A stretch of 5,193 nucleotides of DNA from Hydrogenothermaceae bacterium (GTDB lineage Bacteria; Aquificota; Aquificia; Aquificales; Hydrogenothermaceae). The DNA lies in NCBI GenBank assembly GCA_012961365.1, contig DTZN01000285.1, positions 1-5,193 on the forward strand, given 5' to 3'. Made by a program: the position numbers and the translations under genes. The notes under the pieces were generated by a model. It saw only the letters and a list, made by a program, of their open reading frames with translations. It was not told the origin of the DNA and made no database searches. Shown here in pieces: positions 1 to 5,157 of the stretch (positions are counted from its first letter, which is position 1; each line of letters begins with the position of its first letter).

Positions 1-1
1 C

Positions 2-10
2 AAGGAGGTG
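2..10 (+). promoter_or_regulatory. Strong Shine-Dalgarno site of the 37-aa microprotein
   Basis: AAGGAGGTG is complementary over all nine bases to the usual 16S rRNA anti-Shine-Dalgarno tail. Its GGAGG core ends 8 bases before the ATG at 17. This fixes the start of the tiny gene that follows and argues that the gene is translated. Confidence 0.85.
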
Positions 11-16
11 AAAAAG

Positions 17-130
17 ATGAGTAATGAAATTTTATATTACCTAATAATCTTTGGAAGCGTGATATTAGTTGGCATTTCAATGTTAGTATTAGGATTTTTT
101 ACGATGAAAGGAAAAAAGAAAGAAGTATGA
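17..130 (+). CDS. Single-pass membrane microprotein, 37 aa
   Basis: The open frame runs from ATG (17) to TGA (128-130) and encodes 37 residues. A short polar N-terminus (MSNE) is followed by an uninterrupted hydrophobic stretch at about residues 5-29, then a basic tail, KGKKKEV. This predicts one membrane helix with the tail in the cytoplasm by the positive-inside rule. The strong ribosome-binding site and clean termination argue for a real gene. It has no upstream gene in view and probably ends an operon that starts to the left. Small proteins of this build serve as accessory subunits of respiratory oxidases (CcoS- or CcoQ-like) or of symporters. It lacks the CcoS-type GQFDD ending, and I cannot assign it to any family. 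It converges on the transporter at 160-1422 with only 29 bases between them and no visible terminator. Confidence 0.72.
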   Translation: MSNEILYYLIIFGSVILVGISMLVLGFFTMKGKKKEV

Positions 131-159
131 AGGCTTGTCTTTCTCAGGCTTGACTGTGC

Positions 160-1422
160 TTAGGATAAGTCTAATTTTGAAGTTTCTTTCAATATAATTC
201 CTGCTATAAAGGCAGTTAAAGATGCAAATATTAAATAAAGTGCTGGTGAGGCTAAATTCCCTGTAATTTGTATTAATTTTGTTGCTATCAACGGAGATGT
301 TCCACCAAATATTGCAAACGGAAGGTTATACCCTATAGAATATCCAGAGTTTCTCACTTTTGTTGGGAAAATTTCAACTAATGTAGTAGGTAAAACTGCC
401 ATAAATCCAGCGGTAATTATTGCAAATATAACCTGTCCTATTAATGCATTTTCAAAACTGCCTGATGAGATAAATTTAAATAACGGATAAGCCAATATTG
501 TTGTTAAAAATGTAGATAACAAAATGATAGGTCTTCTCCCTACTTTATCAGAAACCCATCCCATTACTGGTATAAGCAGTGCAAGAATTAGCATACTAGT
601 TGTATTTATAGTTAAGGCTACAGACTTAGGAAATTTTACAAATACTGATAAATGGCTAGCTATATAAACAAATATTGTATAAAACCCTATCGCCTGAAAA
701 GTGCTCAAAGCAAAAGCTTGAGATAATTTCTTTGGATACTTTTTTAGAAGTTCTTTTAAAGGAGATGAAGTTTTTAATTCTTCATACTCAAGTTCTAAGA
801 ATTTAGGAGTTTCATCAATATTCTTCCTAACATAATAACCTACTAACCCAAGAATTATCCCAGAAAAAAATAAAACTCTCCAGCCCCAGCTATATAAATC
901 ATCTTCAGGCAAAACCTTTGTTATAAAAGCTCCTGAAGCAGAACCTAAAAGTATTCCAATAACAGCTCCAAGTATTCCAATACTTCCATATAATCCCCTT
1001 TTATCTTTTGGAGCATGTTCTACTAGAAAAGATACAGATGTAGTATATTCTCCACCAACAGATAATCCTTGAATAAGTTTTAGTAAAACAAGTAATGTGG
1101 GAGCCAAAATTCCTACTGTTTCATAAGTAGGCAAAAGTCCTATAGCAGTTGTAGATATAGCCATTAAAACAATGGATATAGTTAAAGCTTTTTTTCTACC
1201 AAATTTATCTCCAATCCAACCAAATACAACAGCCCCAATAGGTCTCATAACAAAACCAACTGCAAAAACAGCAAAAGATTTTAATAGCTCGATAGTTTCA
1301 TCGCCAGAAGGAAAAAACAACCTTCCAATAATAGAAGCAAGGAAACCGTAAACAACAAAGTCATACCACTCTAAGATATTTCCTACCATTCCAGCAAAGA
1401 GAGTTTTTTTGTGGGTTTGCAT
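160..1422 (-). CDS. MHS-family (ProP/KgtP/ShiA-like) MFS proton symporter
   Basis: This is a 420-aa, 12-helix inner-membrane transporter of the metabolite:H+ symporter branch of the MFS, expected to import a small organic acid, betaine or similar metabolite with protons. Family signatures are clear: GNILEWYDF (residues 14-22) in helix 1, RPIG (60-63), the cytoplasmic motif GWIGDKFGRKK (68-78), QGLSVGGEY (118-126), an ETPKF segment (204-208) opening the central loop, and a second motif-A copy GWVSDKVGRRP (288-298). Length is close to KgtP. There is no long C-terminal coiled coil as in E. coli ProP, so osmosensing of that kind is unlikely. The ATG at 1422 is chosen over the in-frame GTG at 1428 because GAGG (1432-1429) then sits 6 bases upstream; the GTG would lie inside that site. 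It is the last gene of a three-gene operon, 9 bases after the 61-aa gene. The substrate cannot be read from the sequence. Confidence 0.93.
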   Translation of the reverse strand: MQTHKKTLFAGMVGNILEWYDFVVYGFLASIIGRLFFPSGDETIELLKSFAVFAVGFVMRPIGAVVFGWIGDKFGRKKALTISIVLMAISTTAIGLLPTYETVGILAPTLLVLLKLIQGLSVGGEYTTSVSFLVEHAPKDKRGLYGSIGILGAVIGILLGSASGAFITKVLPEDDLYSWGWRVLFFSGIILGLVGYYVRKNIDETPKFLELEYEELKTSSPLKELLKKYPKKLSQAFALSTFQAIGFYTIFVYIASHLSVFVKFPKSVALTINTTSMLILALLIPVMGWVSDKVGRRPIILLSTFLTTILAYPLFKFISSGSFENALIGQVIFAIITAGFMAVLPTTLVEIFPTKVRNSGYSIGYNLPFAIFGGTSPLIATKLIQITGNLASPALYLIFASLTAFIAGIILKETSKLDLS

Positions 1423-1431
1423 TTTCACCCT

Positions 1432-1617
1432 CTATTTAAAATCTTCTTCCGAAAGCCCTAAATTCCTAAGAATTAAATCAGGAACAAGCTCATCATCTTC
1501 AAAATTTTCTAAAACTTTTATATATATTTTTACTGTTATTTGGTCAGGATAATTTTCTAGATAATTTTTGAGCATTTTTACTGTTATAAATTTGTTTTCT
1601 TTTGATAGTTCTGACAT
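1432..1617 (-). CDS. Small acidic protein of unknown function, 61 aa
   Basis: The protein is soluble and acidic, with no membrane segment, no cysteine and no metal-binding motif. Residues 11-31 (ITVKMLKNYL, then ENYPDQITVKI) follow a TV..L...L..YPD...V.I pattern that also turns up in small uncharacterised proteins of phages and bacteria; I recognise the pattern but no function. An acidic linker (ENFEDDELVPD) and a short helix ending LSEEDFK follow. The ATG at 1617 is preceded by AAAGG, which is formed by the last codons of the upstream 94-aa gene. The intergenic gap is 5 bases, so translation is probably coupled. The TAG stop (1432-1434) lies 9 bases before the transporter ATG and overlaps its ribosome-binding site. 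The tight placement suggests co-expression with the symporter; whether it is a partner is inference. Confidence 0.8.
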   Translation of the reverse strand: MSELSKENKFITVKMLKNYLENYPDQITVKIYIKVLENFEDDELVPDLILRNLGLSEEDFK

Positions 1618-1622
1618 GGTTT

Positions 1623-1907
1623 TTACCTTTTAATATTTCTAAGACCTTTTATCATTTGGTCTTTCATTACTTTGTATCTAATATCTCTTTTTGCTAGCTT
1701 TTCAAATTCTTCCTTTATATATTTTTCTGCTTCATCTGTAGCCATTTTGTATCCTAAAACATAAGCAGTTAAAGCTAAAATGGCAAAACCAGTCATTTCG
1801 ACAATTTTTGATAATATTTGATTTGGAATAAACAATGCCCCTATCGCAAGAATTATTCCAACAGCAAGTAAAATTTTCCAGTATTTTAAAATTGTAGTAG
1901 CAAGCAT
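1623..1907 (-). CDS. Two-helix membrane protein of unknown function, 94 aa
   Basis: There are two predicted membrane helices, at about residues 10-28 and 37-54, joined by a short loop (PNQILSKIVE). A charged and probably helical cytoplasmic tail of about 40 residues follows (DEAEKYIKEEFEKLAKRD onward, ending GLRNIKR). Both termini are expected in the cytoplasm. The ATG at 1907 has AAGGAG (1918-1913) 5 bases upstream, a strong site. It is the first gene of the operon that continues with the 61-aa protein and the MHS symporter. The hairpin topology with a charged tail resembles small membrane scaffolds or accessory subunits, but I recognise no family and no catalytic residues. Confidence 0.85.
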   Translation of the reverse strand: MLATTILKYWKILLAVGIILAIGALFIPNQILSKIVEMTGFAILALTAYVLGYKMATDEAEKYIKEEFEKLAKRDIRYKVMKDQMIKGLRNIKR

Positions 1908-1940
1908 TTTTTCTCCTTAAGATTTTTATCTATTCAAAAT

Positions 1941-1970
1941 ATTTTATCAAAATAGTAGAAGTTGTTATAA
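1941..1970 (-). promoter_or_regulatory. Possible promoter of the 94-aa / 61-aa / symporter operon
   Basis: On the minus strand a TAAAAT hexamer (1946-1941) lies 18 bases after a weak TTATAA (1970-1965). This would start transcription near 1934 and leave a leader of about 27 bases before the ATG at 1907. The match is modest, and in AT-rich DNA such hexamers arise by chance. It overlaps the better plus-strand promoter in the same interval. Confidence 0.3.
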
Positions 1971-1971
1971 T
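1944..1971 (+). promoter_or_regulatory. Promoter of the nitrilase-family gene (extended -10)
   Basis: A perfect extended -10 element, TGTTATAAT, has its TATAAT at 1966-1971. It is preceded after 16 bases by TTATCA (1944-1949), which matches 4 of 6 bases of the -35 consensus. The expected start near 1978 leaves about 25 bases of leader before the ATG at 2003. It would also make the in-frame GTG at 1979 essentially leaderless, which supports the downstream ATG. Confidence 0.65.
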
Positions 1972-1993
1972 TCTTATCGTGAAAATTTCAAAA

Positions 1994-1998
1994 GAGGA
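1994..1998 (+). promoter_or_regulatory. Ribosome-binding site deciding the nitrilase start
   Basis: GAGGA lies 4 bases before the ATG at 2003. The alternative in-frame GTG at 1979 has only the promoter upstream and no purine-rich site. The resulting N-terminus, MKAYSLQLNL, begins directly with the first beta strand, as is usual in the nitrilase superfamily. Confidence 0.75.
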
Positions 1999-2002
1999 TT
2001 TT

Positions 2003-2746
2003 ATGAAAGCTTACTCGTTGCAGTTAAATCTTGAACTTGGAAATATTGATAAAAATATAGAAAAAGTCTTATCTTATCTAAAATTAGTAGAAAAAAAATC
2101 ACTGGTTTTGCTTCCTGAAATGTTTAGTTGCGGTTTTGATAATAAAAATTTAGAAAAGCATGCAAAAGAAAGTCCTGGTATTTATAAACTATTAAAACAA
2201 ATATCAAAGGAAAATAACCTGGTAATTAGTGGAAGTTTACCAGAAAAAAATCGCTATGGTATTTATAATAAAGCATTTATTATAGATAATGGAAAAATCA
2301 CATTTAAAAGAGCAAAGGCAAAATTATTTACCCCAACTGGAGAAGATAAATTTTTTAGAGCAGGGAAAAATAACTTTGATATAGCAGAAACAACTGTTGG
2401 TAATCTTGGAATAATGATTTGTTTTGAACTTAGATATCCAAATATATCGTATACTTACAGAAAAAAAGGAGTTGAAATCATACTTGTTCCTGCTCAATGG
2501 GGACTTTCAAGGAAAGACCACTTAGAAACCTTATCAAAAGCAAGAGCTATAGAAACTCAATCATTTTTAATTTTAAGTGATACAACAGGAGAAATAGGAA
2601 AAGTTAGATATGCAGGTAGTTCTGCTATATACTCTCCATGGGGAGAAAGACTTGCATATATAGATAGTGAAGAAGGAATTATTGAAGCAAATATAAATTT
2701 AAATGAAATTTACAGAGTTAGAAAAAAAATAAAAATGGAGTTTTAA
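2003..2746 (+). CDS. Nitrilase-superfamily carbon-nitrogen hydrolase (amidase type)
   Basis: This is a 247-aa cytoplasmic amidohydrolase of the nitrilase fold. The catalytic triad is visible: Glu39 in LLPEMFSCGF, Lys105 in KRAKAKLF, and nucleophile Cys140 in GIMICFELRYP. The later HLETLSKARAIE segment (173-184) and the AGSSAIYSPWGE strand (204-215) are also typical of the fold. The PEMF-x-x-GF context of the Glu resembles YafV/omega-amidase-like members, which hydrolyse alpha-keto amides such as 2-oxoglutaramate or 2-oxosuccinamate. A broader deaminating or carbamoyl-amidase role cannot be excluded. One difference from many relatives is Lys107 where the motif K-x-H-L-F usually has His. Length matches single-domain members; there is no fused domain or signal peptide. 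It is transcribed alone from the extended -10 promoter. Its TAA stop overlaps that of the convergent gene by 4 bases. Fold assignment is firm; the substrate is inferred. Confidence 0.9.
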   Translation: MKAYSLQLNLELGNIDKNIEKVLSYLKLVEKKSLVLLPEMFSCGFDNKNLEKHAKESPGIYKLLKQISKENNLVISGSLPEKNRYGIYNKAFIIDNGKITFKRAKAKLFTPTGEDKFFRAGKNNFDIAETTVGNLGIMICFELRYPNISYTYRKKGVEIILVPAQWGLSRKDHLETLSKARAIETQSFLILSDTTGEIGKVRYAGSSAIYSPWGERLAYIDSEEGIIEANINLNEIYRVRKKIKMEF

Positions 2747-3546
2747 TAAGTAGGATGTTTTATCACCCAAAATGCAATTAATGCAAAAATACTTGCTAAA
2801 ACTGTTAAATATGAAAATTTTTTACCTTTATAGTTATTAACTATTCTAATATGAAGTAGAAATCCATATATAACCCATAAGACAGAAAGAGCTACCTGTT
2901 TTGAATCCCAAACCCAGTGTTTCCCAAGGTAAACACTAGACCATACAGAAGAAGCTATTAAAGCTAAACTTAAAAATATAAATGCTAAAGCATTAGATTT
3001 ATACTCAATATCTTGTAGTGTTGCAAGGGAAGAAGAAAATTTTGACACAAAAAATGAGTTTAGCTTTTTCTTTTTAAGATTTCTTTCTGTAAGAATATAA
3101 ATAATCGCTACTGCTGTTGAAGCAACTATAAATGCATAAGCCATCATTGAAAATAAAATATGCAGTATAAACCATATATTATTGGTTGGAGTTTCAAATT
3201 TTTCTGTATTTGGTAAAACGAGAGCAGTTAAAAATACATTTATAGGAGCAAATATAGAGCCAAAATCTTTTAACTGTTTTTTATACTTTAAAGAAAATCC
3301 ATAAAAAATTCCTCCAATAATAAGAGCAAGTAGAAGAGGAAGATTTTCTTCTGAAGCTAAAGCAAAGGATTTTATTTTGTAATCAGAATATCCGATATAT
3401 AAGATTTGTAGTAAAAACGCAATTCCAAAAAATGAAAAACCTAATTTTAATCCTTTTTCCTGTTTTGTAAAAATATAAACCCAAAAACCTATAGAAGATG
3501 CAAAATATGAAAGTAGTATTAAAATTAAAAGTATTTTTATATCCAT
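2743..3546 (-). CDS. CcsA/HemX-type cytochrome c assembly family membrane protein
   Basis: This 267-aa protein has about eight membrane helices (near residues 4-26, 34-53, 68-86, 96-111, 124-152, 186-207, 217-234, 244-263). It belongs to the cytochrome c assembly (CcsA/CcmC/HemX) family, whose members handle heme in or across the membrane or, as HemX, affect heme synthesis. Supporting residues are His129 in WFILHILFSMMAYAF, a WWD-like loop KHWVWDSKQ (209-217), and LLHIR with His232; their order and spacing fit the family. The usual loop reads roughly W.WDPKE.W, while here Pro and Glu are replaced by Ser215 and Gln217 and the following Trp is absent. That points to HemX or a diverged CcsA more than to a canonical heme exporter. 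No ResB/Ccs1 partner or hemA is adjacent in the window. The start is ATG with a rather distant GAGGA (3561-3557, 10 bases away). Family confidence is high; the exact role is uncertain. Confidence 0.85.
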   Translation of the reverse strand: MDIKILLILILLSYFASSIGFWVYIFTKQEKGLKLGFSFFGIAFLLQILYIGYSDYKIKSFALASEENLPLLLALIIGGIFYGFSLKYKKQLKDFGSIFAPINVFLTALVLPNTEKFETPTNNIWFILHILFSMMAYAFIVASTAVAIIYILTERNLKKKKLNSFFVSKFSSSLATLQDIEYKSNALAFIFLSLALIASSVWSSVYLGKHWVWDSKQVALSVLWVIYGFLLHIRIVNNYKGKKFSYLTVLASIFALIAFWVIKHPTY

Positions 3547-3568
3547 ATTTTAATTTTCCTCAAATTAG

Positions 3569-3574
3569 CTTATA
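3569..3574 (-). promoter_or_regulatory. Weak candidate -10 for the CcsA/HemX-like gene
   Basis: On the minus strand TATAAG (3574-3569) could act as a -10 hexamer, placing the transcript start near 3562, just upstream of the GAGGA site. No good -35 is present (best TTAAAA at 17 bases). The leader would be only about 16 bases, so this is tentative. Confidence 0.25.
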
Positions 3575-3583
3575 AAGCCTATG

Positions 3584-3592
3584 TGCTATAAT
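3584..3592 (+). promoter_or_regulatory. Extended -10 promoter of the YajR-like exporter gene
   Basis: TGCTATAAT is a perfect extended -10 element with TATAAT at 3587-3592. It predicts transcription starting near 3599 and a leader of about 35 bases. The -35 region is poor (for example TTAGCT at 3565-3570), which extended -10 promoters tolerate. It lies in the 87-base divergent gap and may compete with expression of the minus-strand gene. Confidence 0.6.
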
Positions 3593-3617
3593 TTTAAAAG
3601 TTAAATATAAAATTAGC

Positions 3618-3623
3618 AAGGAG
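3618..3623 (+). promoter_or_regulatory. Shine-Dalgarno site fixing a TTG start
   Basis: AAGGAG ends 10 bases before the TTG at 3634. No in-frame ATG or GTG is positioned by this site, and the nearest in-frame ATG falls inside the first membrane helix (residue 25). TTG is therefore the likely initiation codon. Confidence 0.75.
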
Positions 3624-3633
3624 ATAATAAACA

Positions 3634-4824
3634 TTGATAGATAAAGATTTTACCCCTAAAGAAAAAAAAGCTACCCTTGGTCTTGCAGGTGTATTTTCCC
3701 TTAGAATGCTTGGATTATTTTTAGTTTTACCTGTTTTATCTATTTATGCTTCTAAATTTCCAGAAGCTACTTCATTTTTAGTTGGACTTGCTATAGGTGC
3801 ATATGGCTTAACCCAAGCTTTTTTTCAAATCCCATATGGACTTTTAAGTGATAAATATGGAAGAATTCCTGTTTTGCTATTTTCAACTATTATTTTTATA
3901 TTAGGTTCTTTTTTATCTGCTTATGCATCTTACGAACAAAATATTTACTTACTTATATTTGGTAGATTTTTACAGGGTATGGGAGCAGTTTCTTCTGTGG
4001 TTATAGCTTTAATTGCAGACCTTACAAGAGAAGAAATAAGAACCAGAGCAATGGCAACAATTGGAGCTTCCATAGGAATGGCTTTTGCCTTTGGTATGGT
4101 ATTAGGGCCATGGATAGCATCCCATTTTGGACTTGAAGGTGTTTTTATATTTACAGGAATTTTAGCTTTAATTTCTATTCCTTATATAATTTGGGGAATT
4201 CCTAGACCTAAACAGATTGTTCACCATGATGATGCAGAATTTACAAGTTCTTACCTTGGAACAGTTTTAAGGGATAAAAACCTTTTAAAAATGGACTTTG
4301 GAATGTTTACTCTTCATATGGGTTTAACTGCTATGTTTACAGTTTCTCCAATAATTTTATCTAAATTTATAGATGTTTCAAATATATGGAAAGTTTACCT
4401 TGTAATGTTTTTAGTTGGGTTAACTATAATGGTTCCTTCTACTATAATTGCAGAAAAAAAAGGCTTAATTAAAGAAGTTAAGCTCATAGCAATAATAATA
4501 CTTTTACTTTCATTTGGTTTATTTGCAGAATTTGAAAACTCTTTTGTTTTATCAGTTTTAGCTGTGATTATATACTTTTCAGGATTTATGATGCTTGAAC
4601 CTATAATGCCGTCATTAATGAGTAAATACGCTCCAAAACATTTAAAAGGAACTGCTTCGGGAGTATTTAATACTTCACAGTTTTTTGGGGCTTTTGTTGG
4701 TGGAGCTACTGCTGGAGCCTTAATGGGAATTAGTGAAAAGGCTGTATTTTTATTTTTAGGAGTTATTACAATTCTTTGGCTTTTACTTGTTTTAACCCTT
4801 GATATACCAAAGAAAAAAGCTTAA
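3634..4824 (+). CDS. yajR: YajR-like MFS exporter (DHA1 type) without a YAM domain
   Basis: This is a 396-aa, 12-helix MFS protein resembling E. coli YajR, a proton-driven putative drug or metabolite exporter. Shared segments, as I remember YajR, include TPxExxAT at residues 7-14, FSLRMLGLFLVLPVL (21-35), IGAYGLTQAFFQIPYGLLSD (54-73), RFLQGMGA (111-118), IADLTREEIRTRAM (127-140), MVLGP (155-159), a conserved WKVYL (252-256) and LEPIMPSL-S (321-330). Motif A is GLLSDKYGR (69-77), with Asp73 and Arg77 present. E. coli YajR is about 454 aa and carries a C-terminal cytoplasmic YAM domain; here the protein stops right after helix 12 with IPKKKA, so that domain is missing. Initiation is at TTG after AAGGAG. 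The downstream 52-aa gene starts 40 bases after the stop and may be cotranscribed. Export is inferred from the family; the substrate is unknown. Confidence 0.9.
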   Translation: MIDKDFTPKEKKATLGLAGVFSLRMLGLFLVLPVLSIYASKFPEATSFLVGLAIGAYGLTQAFFQIPYGLLSDKYGRIPVLLFSTIIFILGSFLSAYASYEQNIYLLIFGRFLQGMGAVSSVVIALIADLTREEIRTRAMATIGASIGMAFAFGMVLGPWIASHFGLEGVFIFTGILALISIPYIIWGIPRPKQIVHHDDAEFTSSYLGTVLRDKNLLKMDFGMFTLHMGLTAMFTVSPIILSKFIDVSNIWKVYLVMFLVGLTIMVPSTIIAEKKGLIKEVKLIAIIILLLSFGLFAEFENSFVLSVLAVIIYFSGFMMLEPIMPSLMSKYAPKHLKGTASGVFNTSQFFGAFVGGATAGALMGISEKAVFLFLGVITILWLLLVLTLDIPKKKA

Positions 4825-4864
4825 TTTTAAAACTGTAAAGAAATTTTTCTGTGGATAAATTTAT

Positions 4865-5023
4865 ATGTTTTACATTGAAAGTGTAAAACCAGTTTATCCT
4901 ATAAGTGAAAAAGAAAGGCGAGTAAAATTTTTAAAGAGATTAAAAAAAGCTAAAATAAAAAAAGAAAAAGAAGGAGTTAAGATAAAAACCTCTACTGTTA
5001 AACATATAGATATATTAGTATAG
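4865..5023 (+). CDS. Lysine-rich small protein of unknown function, 52 aa
   Basis: An open frame from ATG (4865) to TAG (5021-5023) encodes a basic protein with 13 Lys and 3 Arg in 52 residues. The N-terminus, MFYIESVKPVYPISEKERR, is followed by a highly charged, probably helical stretch (FLKRLKKAKIKKEKEG) and a beta-like tail ending KHIDILV. There is no membrane segment or cysteine. The nearest ribosome-binding match is GGA (4853-4855), 9 bases upstream, which is modest. The orderly amino acid pattern (a hydrophobic-Pro opening, then an amphipathic basic helix) looks protein-like, not random. It follows the exporter gene on the same strand by 40 bases. I recognise no family; binding to nucleic acid or to an acidic partner is only a guess from its charge. 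Confidence 0.55.
   Translation: MFYIESVKPVYPISEKERRVKFLKRLKKAKIKKEKEGVKIKTSTVKHIDILV
4867..4889 (+). repeat. Perfect 8-bp inverted repeat at the start of the 52-aa gene
   Basis: GTTTTACA (4867-4874) and TGTAAAAC (4882-4889) are exact reverse complements separated by 7 bases. The left arm begins at the G of the ATG start codon. No T-run follows on either strand, so it is not a standard intrinsic terminator. It could be a weak mRNA hairpin at the translation start or an operator-like palindrome; chance is also possible in AT-rich DNA. Confidence 0.5.
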
Positions 5024-5024
5024 T

Positions 5025-5145
5025 GTGAACTACTCTCCAATAAATAGGAGAGCTTCCTGCTTCACAGCTGAAAGCCAGCTCCACAGGCTTTAGCTTGGAC
5101 AGTTCCTGCCCTACCGCTCGTTAGGTGAGCGACCCCTCTGTTATT
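5025..5145 (-). ncRNA. Omega-RNA-like structured segment (TnpB guide RNA scaffold)
   Basis: Three stems are visible. The 3'-terminal one pairs 5033-5038 with 5047-5052 (CTCTCC/GGAGAG, loop of 8). A middle one pairs AAAGCC (5071-5076) with GGCTTT (5086-5091), extended by AGCT (5066-5069) with AGCT (5092-5095) around a bulged G5070. A third pairs CGCTC (5115-5119) with GAGCG (5127-5131). The minus-strand 3' end reads GTAGTTCAC, like omega-RNAs that guide TnpB nucleases, where the guide begins just past the element end. Here the guide would be the minus-strand bases from 5024 downward. Similarity is judged by eye from remembered IS605 right ends; the 5' boundary is arbitrary. Without a TnpB gene nearby, activity would need one supplied from elsewhere. 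Confidence 0.5.
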
Positions 5146-5157
5146 CCTTTTATTATT
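5062..5157 (-). pseudogene. tnpB: Relic of a TnpB C-terminus
   Basis: The minus-strand frame from 5157 to the TGA at 5064-5062 encodes 31 residues that include NNRGVAHLTSGRAGTVQAKA and then CGAGFQL. The GRAGTVQAKACG part resembles the variable C-terminal tails of IS605-type TnpB proteins (R-x-G-T-x-x-x-x-A-C-G). Immediately upstream in the same frame are TAA codons (5160-5158 and 5169-5167), and no frame between there and the window edge looks like TnpB. The catalytic RuvC and zinc-ribbon parts are absent. It overlaps the omega-RNA-like segment, as tnpB 3' ends normally do. It may be a decayed tail or the 3' remnant of an internal deletion. Confidence 0.45.

Noticed and set aside
131..152. 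Direct repeat AGGCTTG (131-137 and 146-152) between convergent genes
   Set aside because: Two 7-base copies at this spacing, with no inverted partner and no T-run, do not support a terminator or an att-like site.
1426..1428. In-frame GTG as start of the MHS symporter
   Set aside because: It overlaps the GAGG ribosome-binding site and would have no site of its own; the ATG at 1422 is correctly spaced.
1979..1981. In-frame GTG as start of the nitrilase gene
   Set aside because: It falls at the predicted transcription start with only promoter sequence upstream, and it adds eight residues not expected before the first strand of the fold.
4843..4851. A/T-rich symmetry in AAATTTTTCT after the exporter gene as a terminator
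   Set aside because: There is no loop-forming stem with G/C pairs; it is a short A-T symmetry of the kind common in AT-rich DNA.
4867..4889. Intrinsic terminator after the exporter gene
   Set aside because: The stem is A/T-rich and no T-run follows on either strand; it also lies inside a plausible coding start.
5033..5052. CTCTCC/GGAGAG hairpin as a simple intrinsic terminator of the 52-aa gene
   Set aside because: No T-run follows on the plus strand, and it is better explained as the 3' hairpin of the IS605-type end read on the minus strand.
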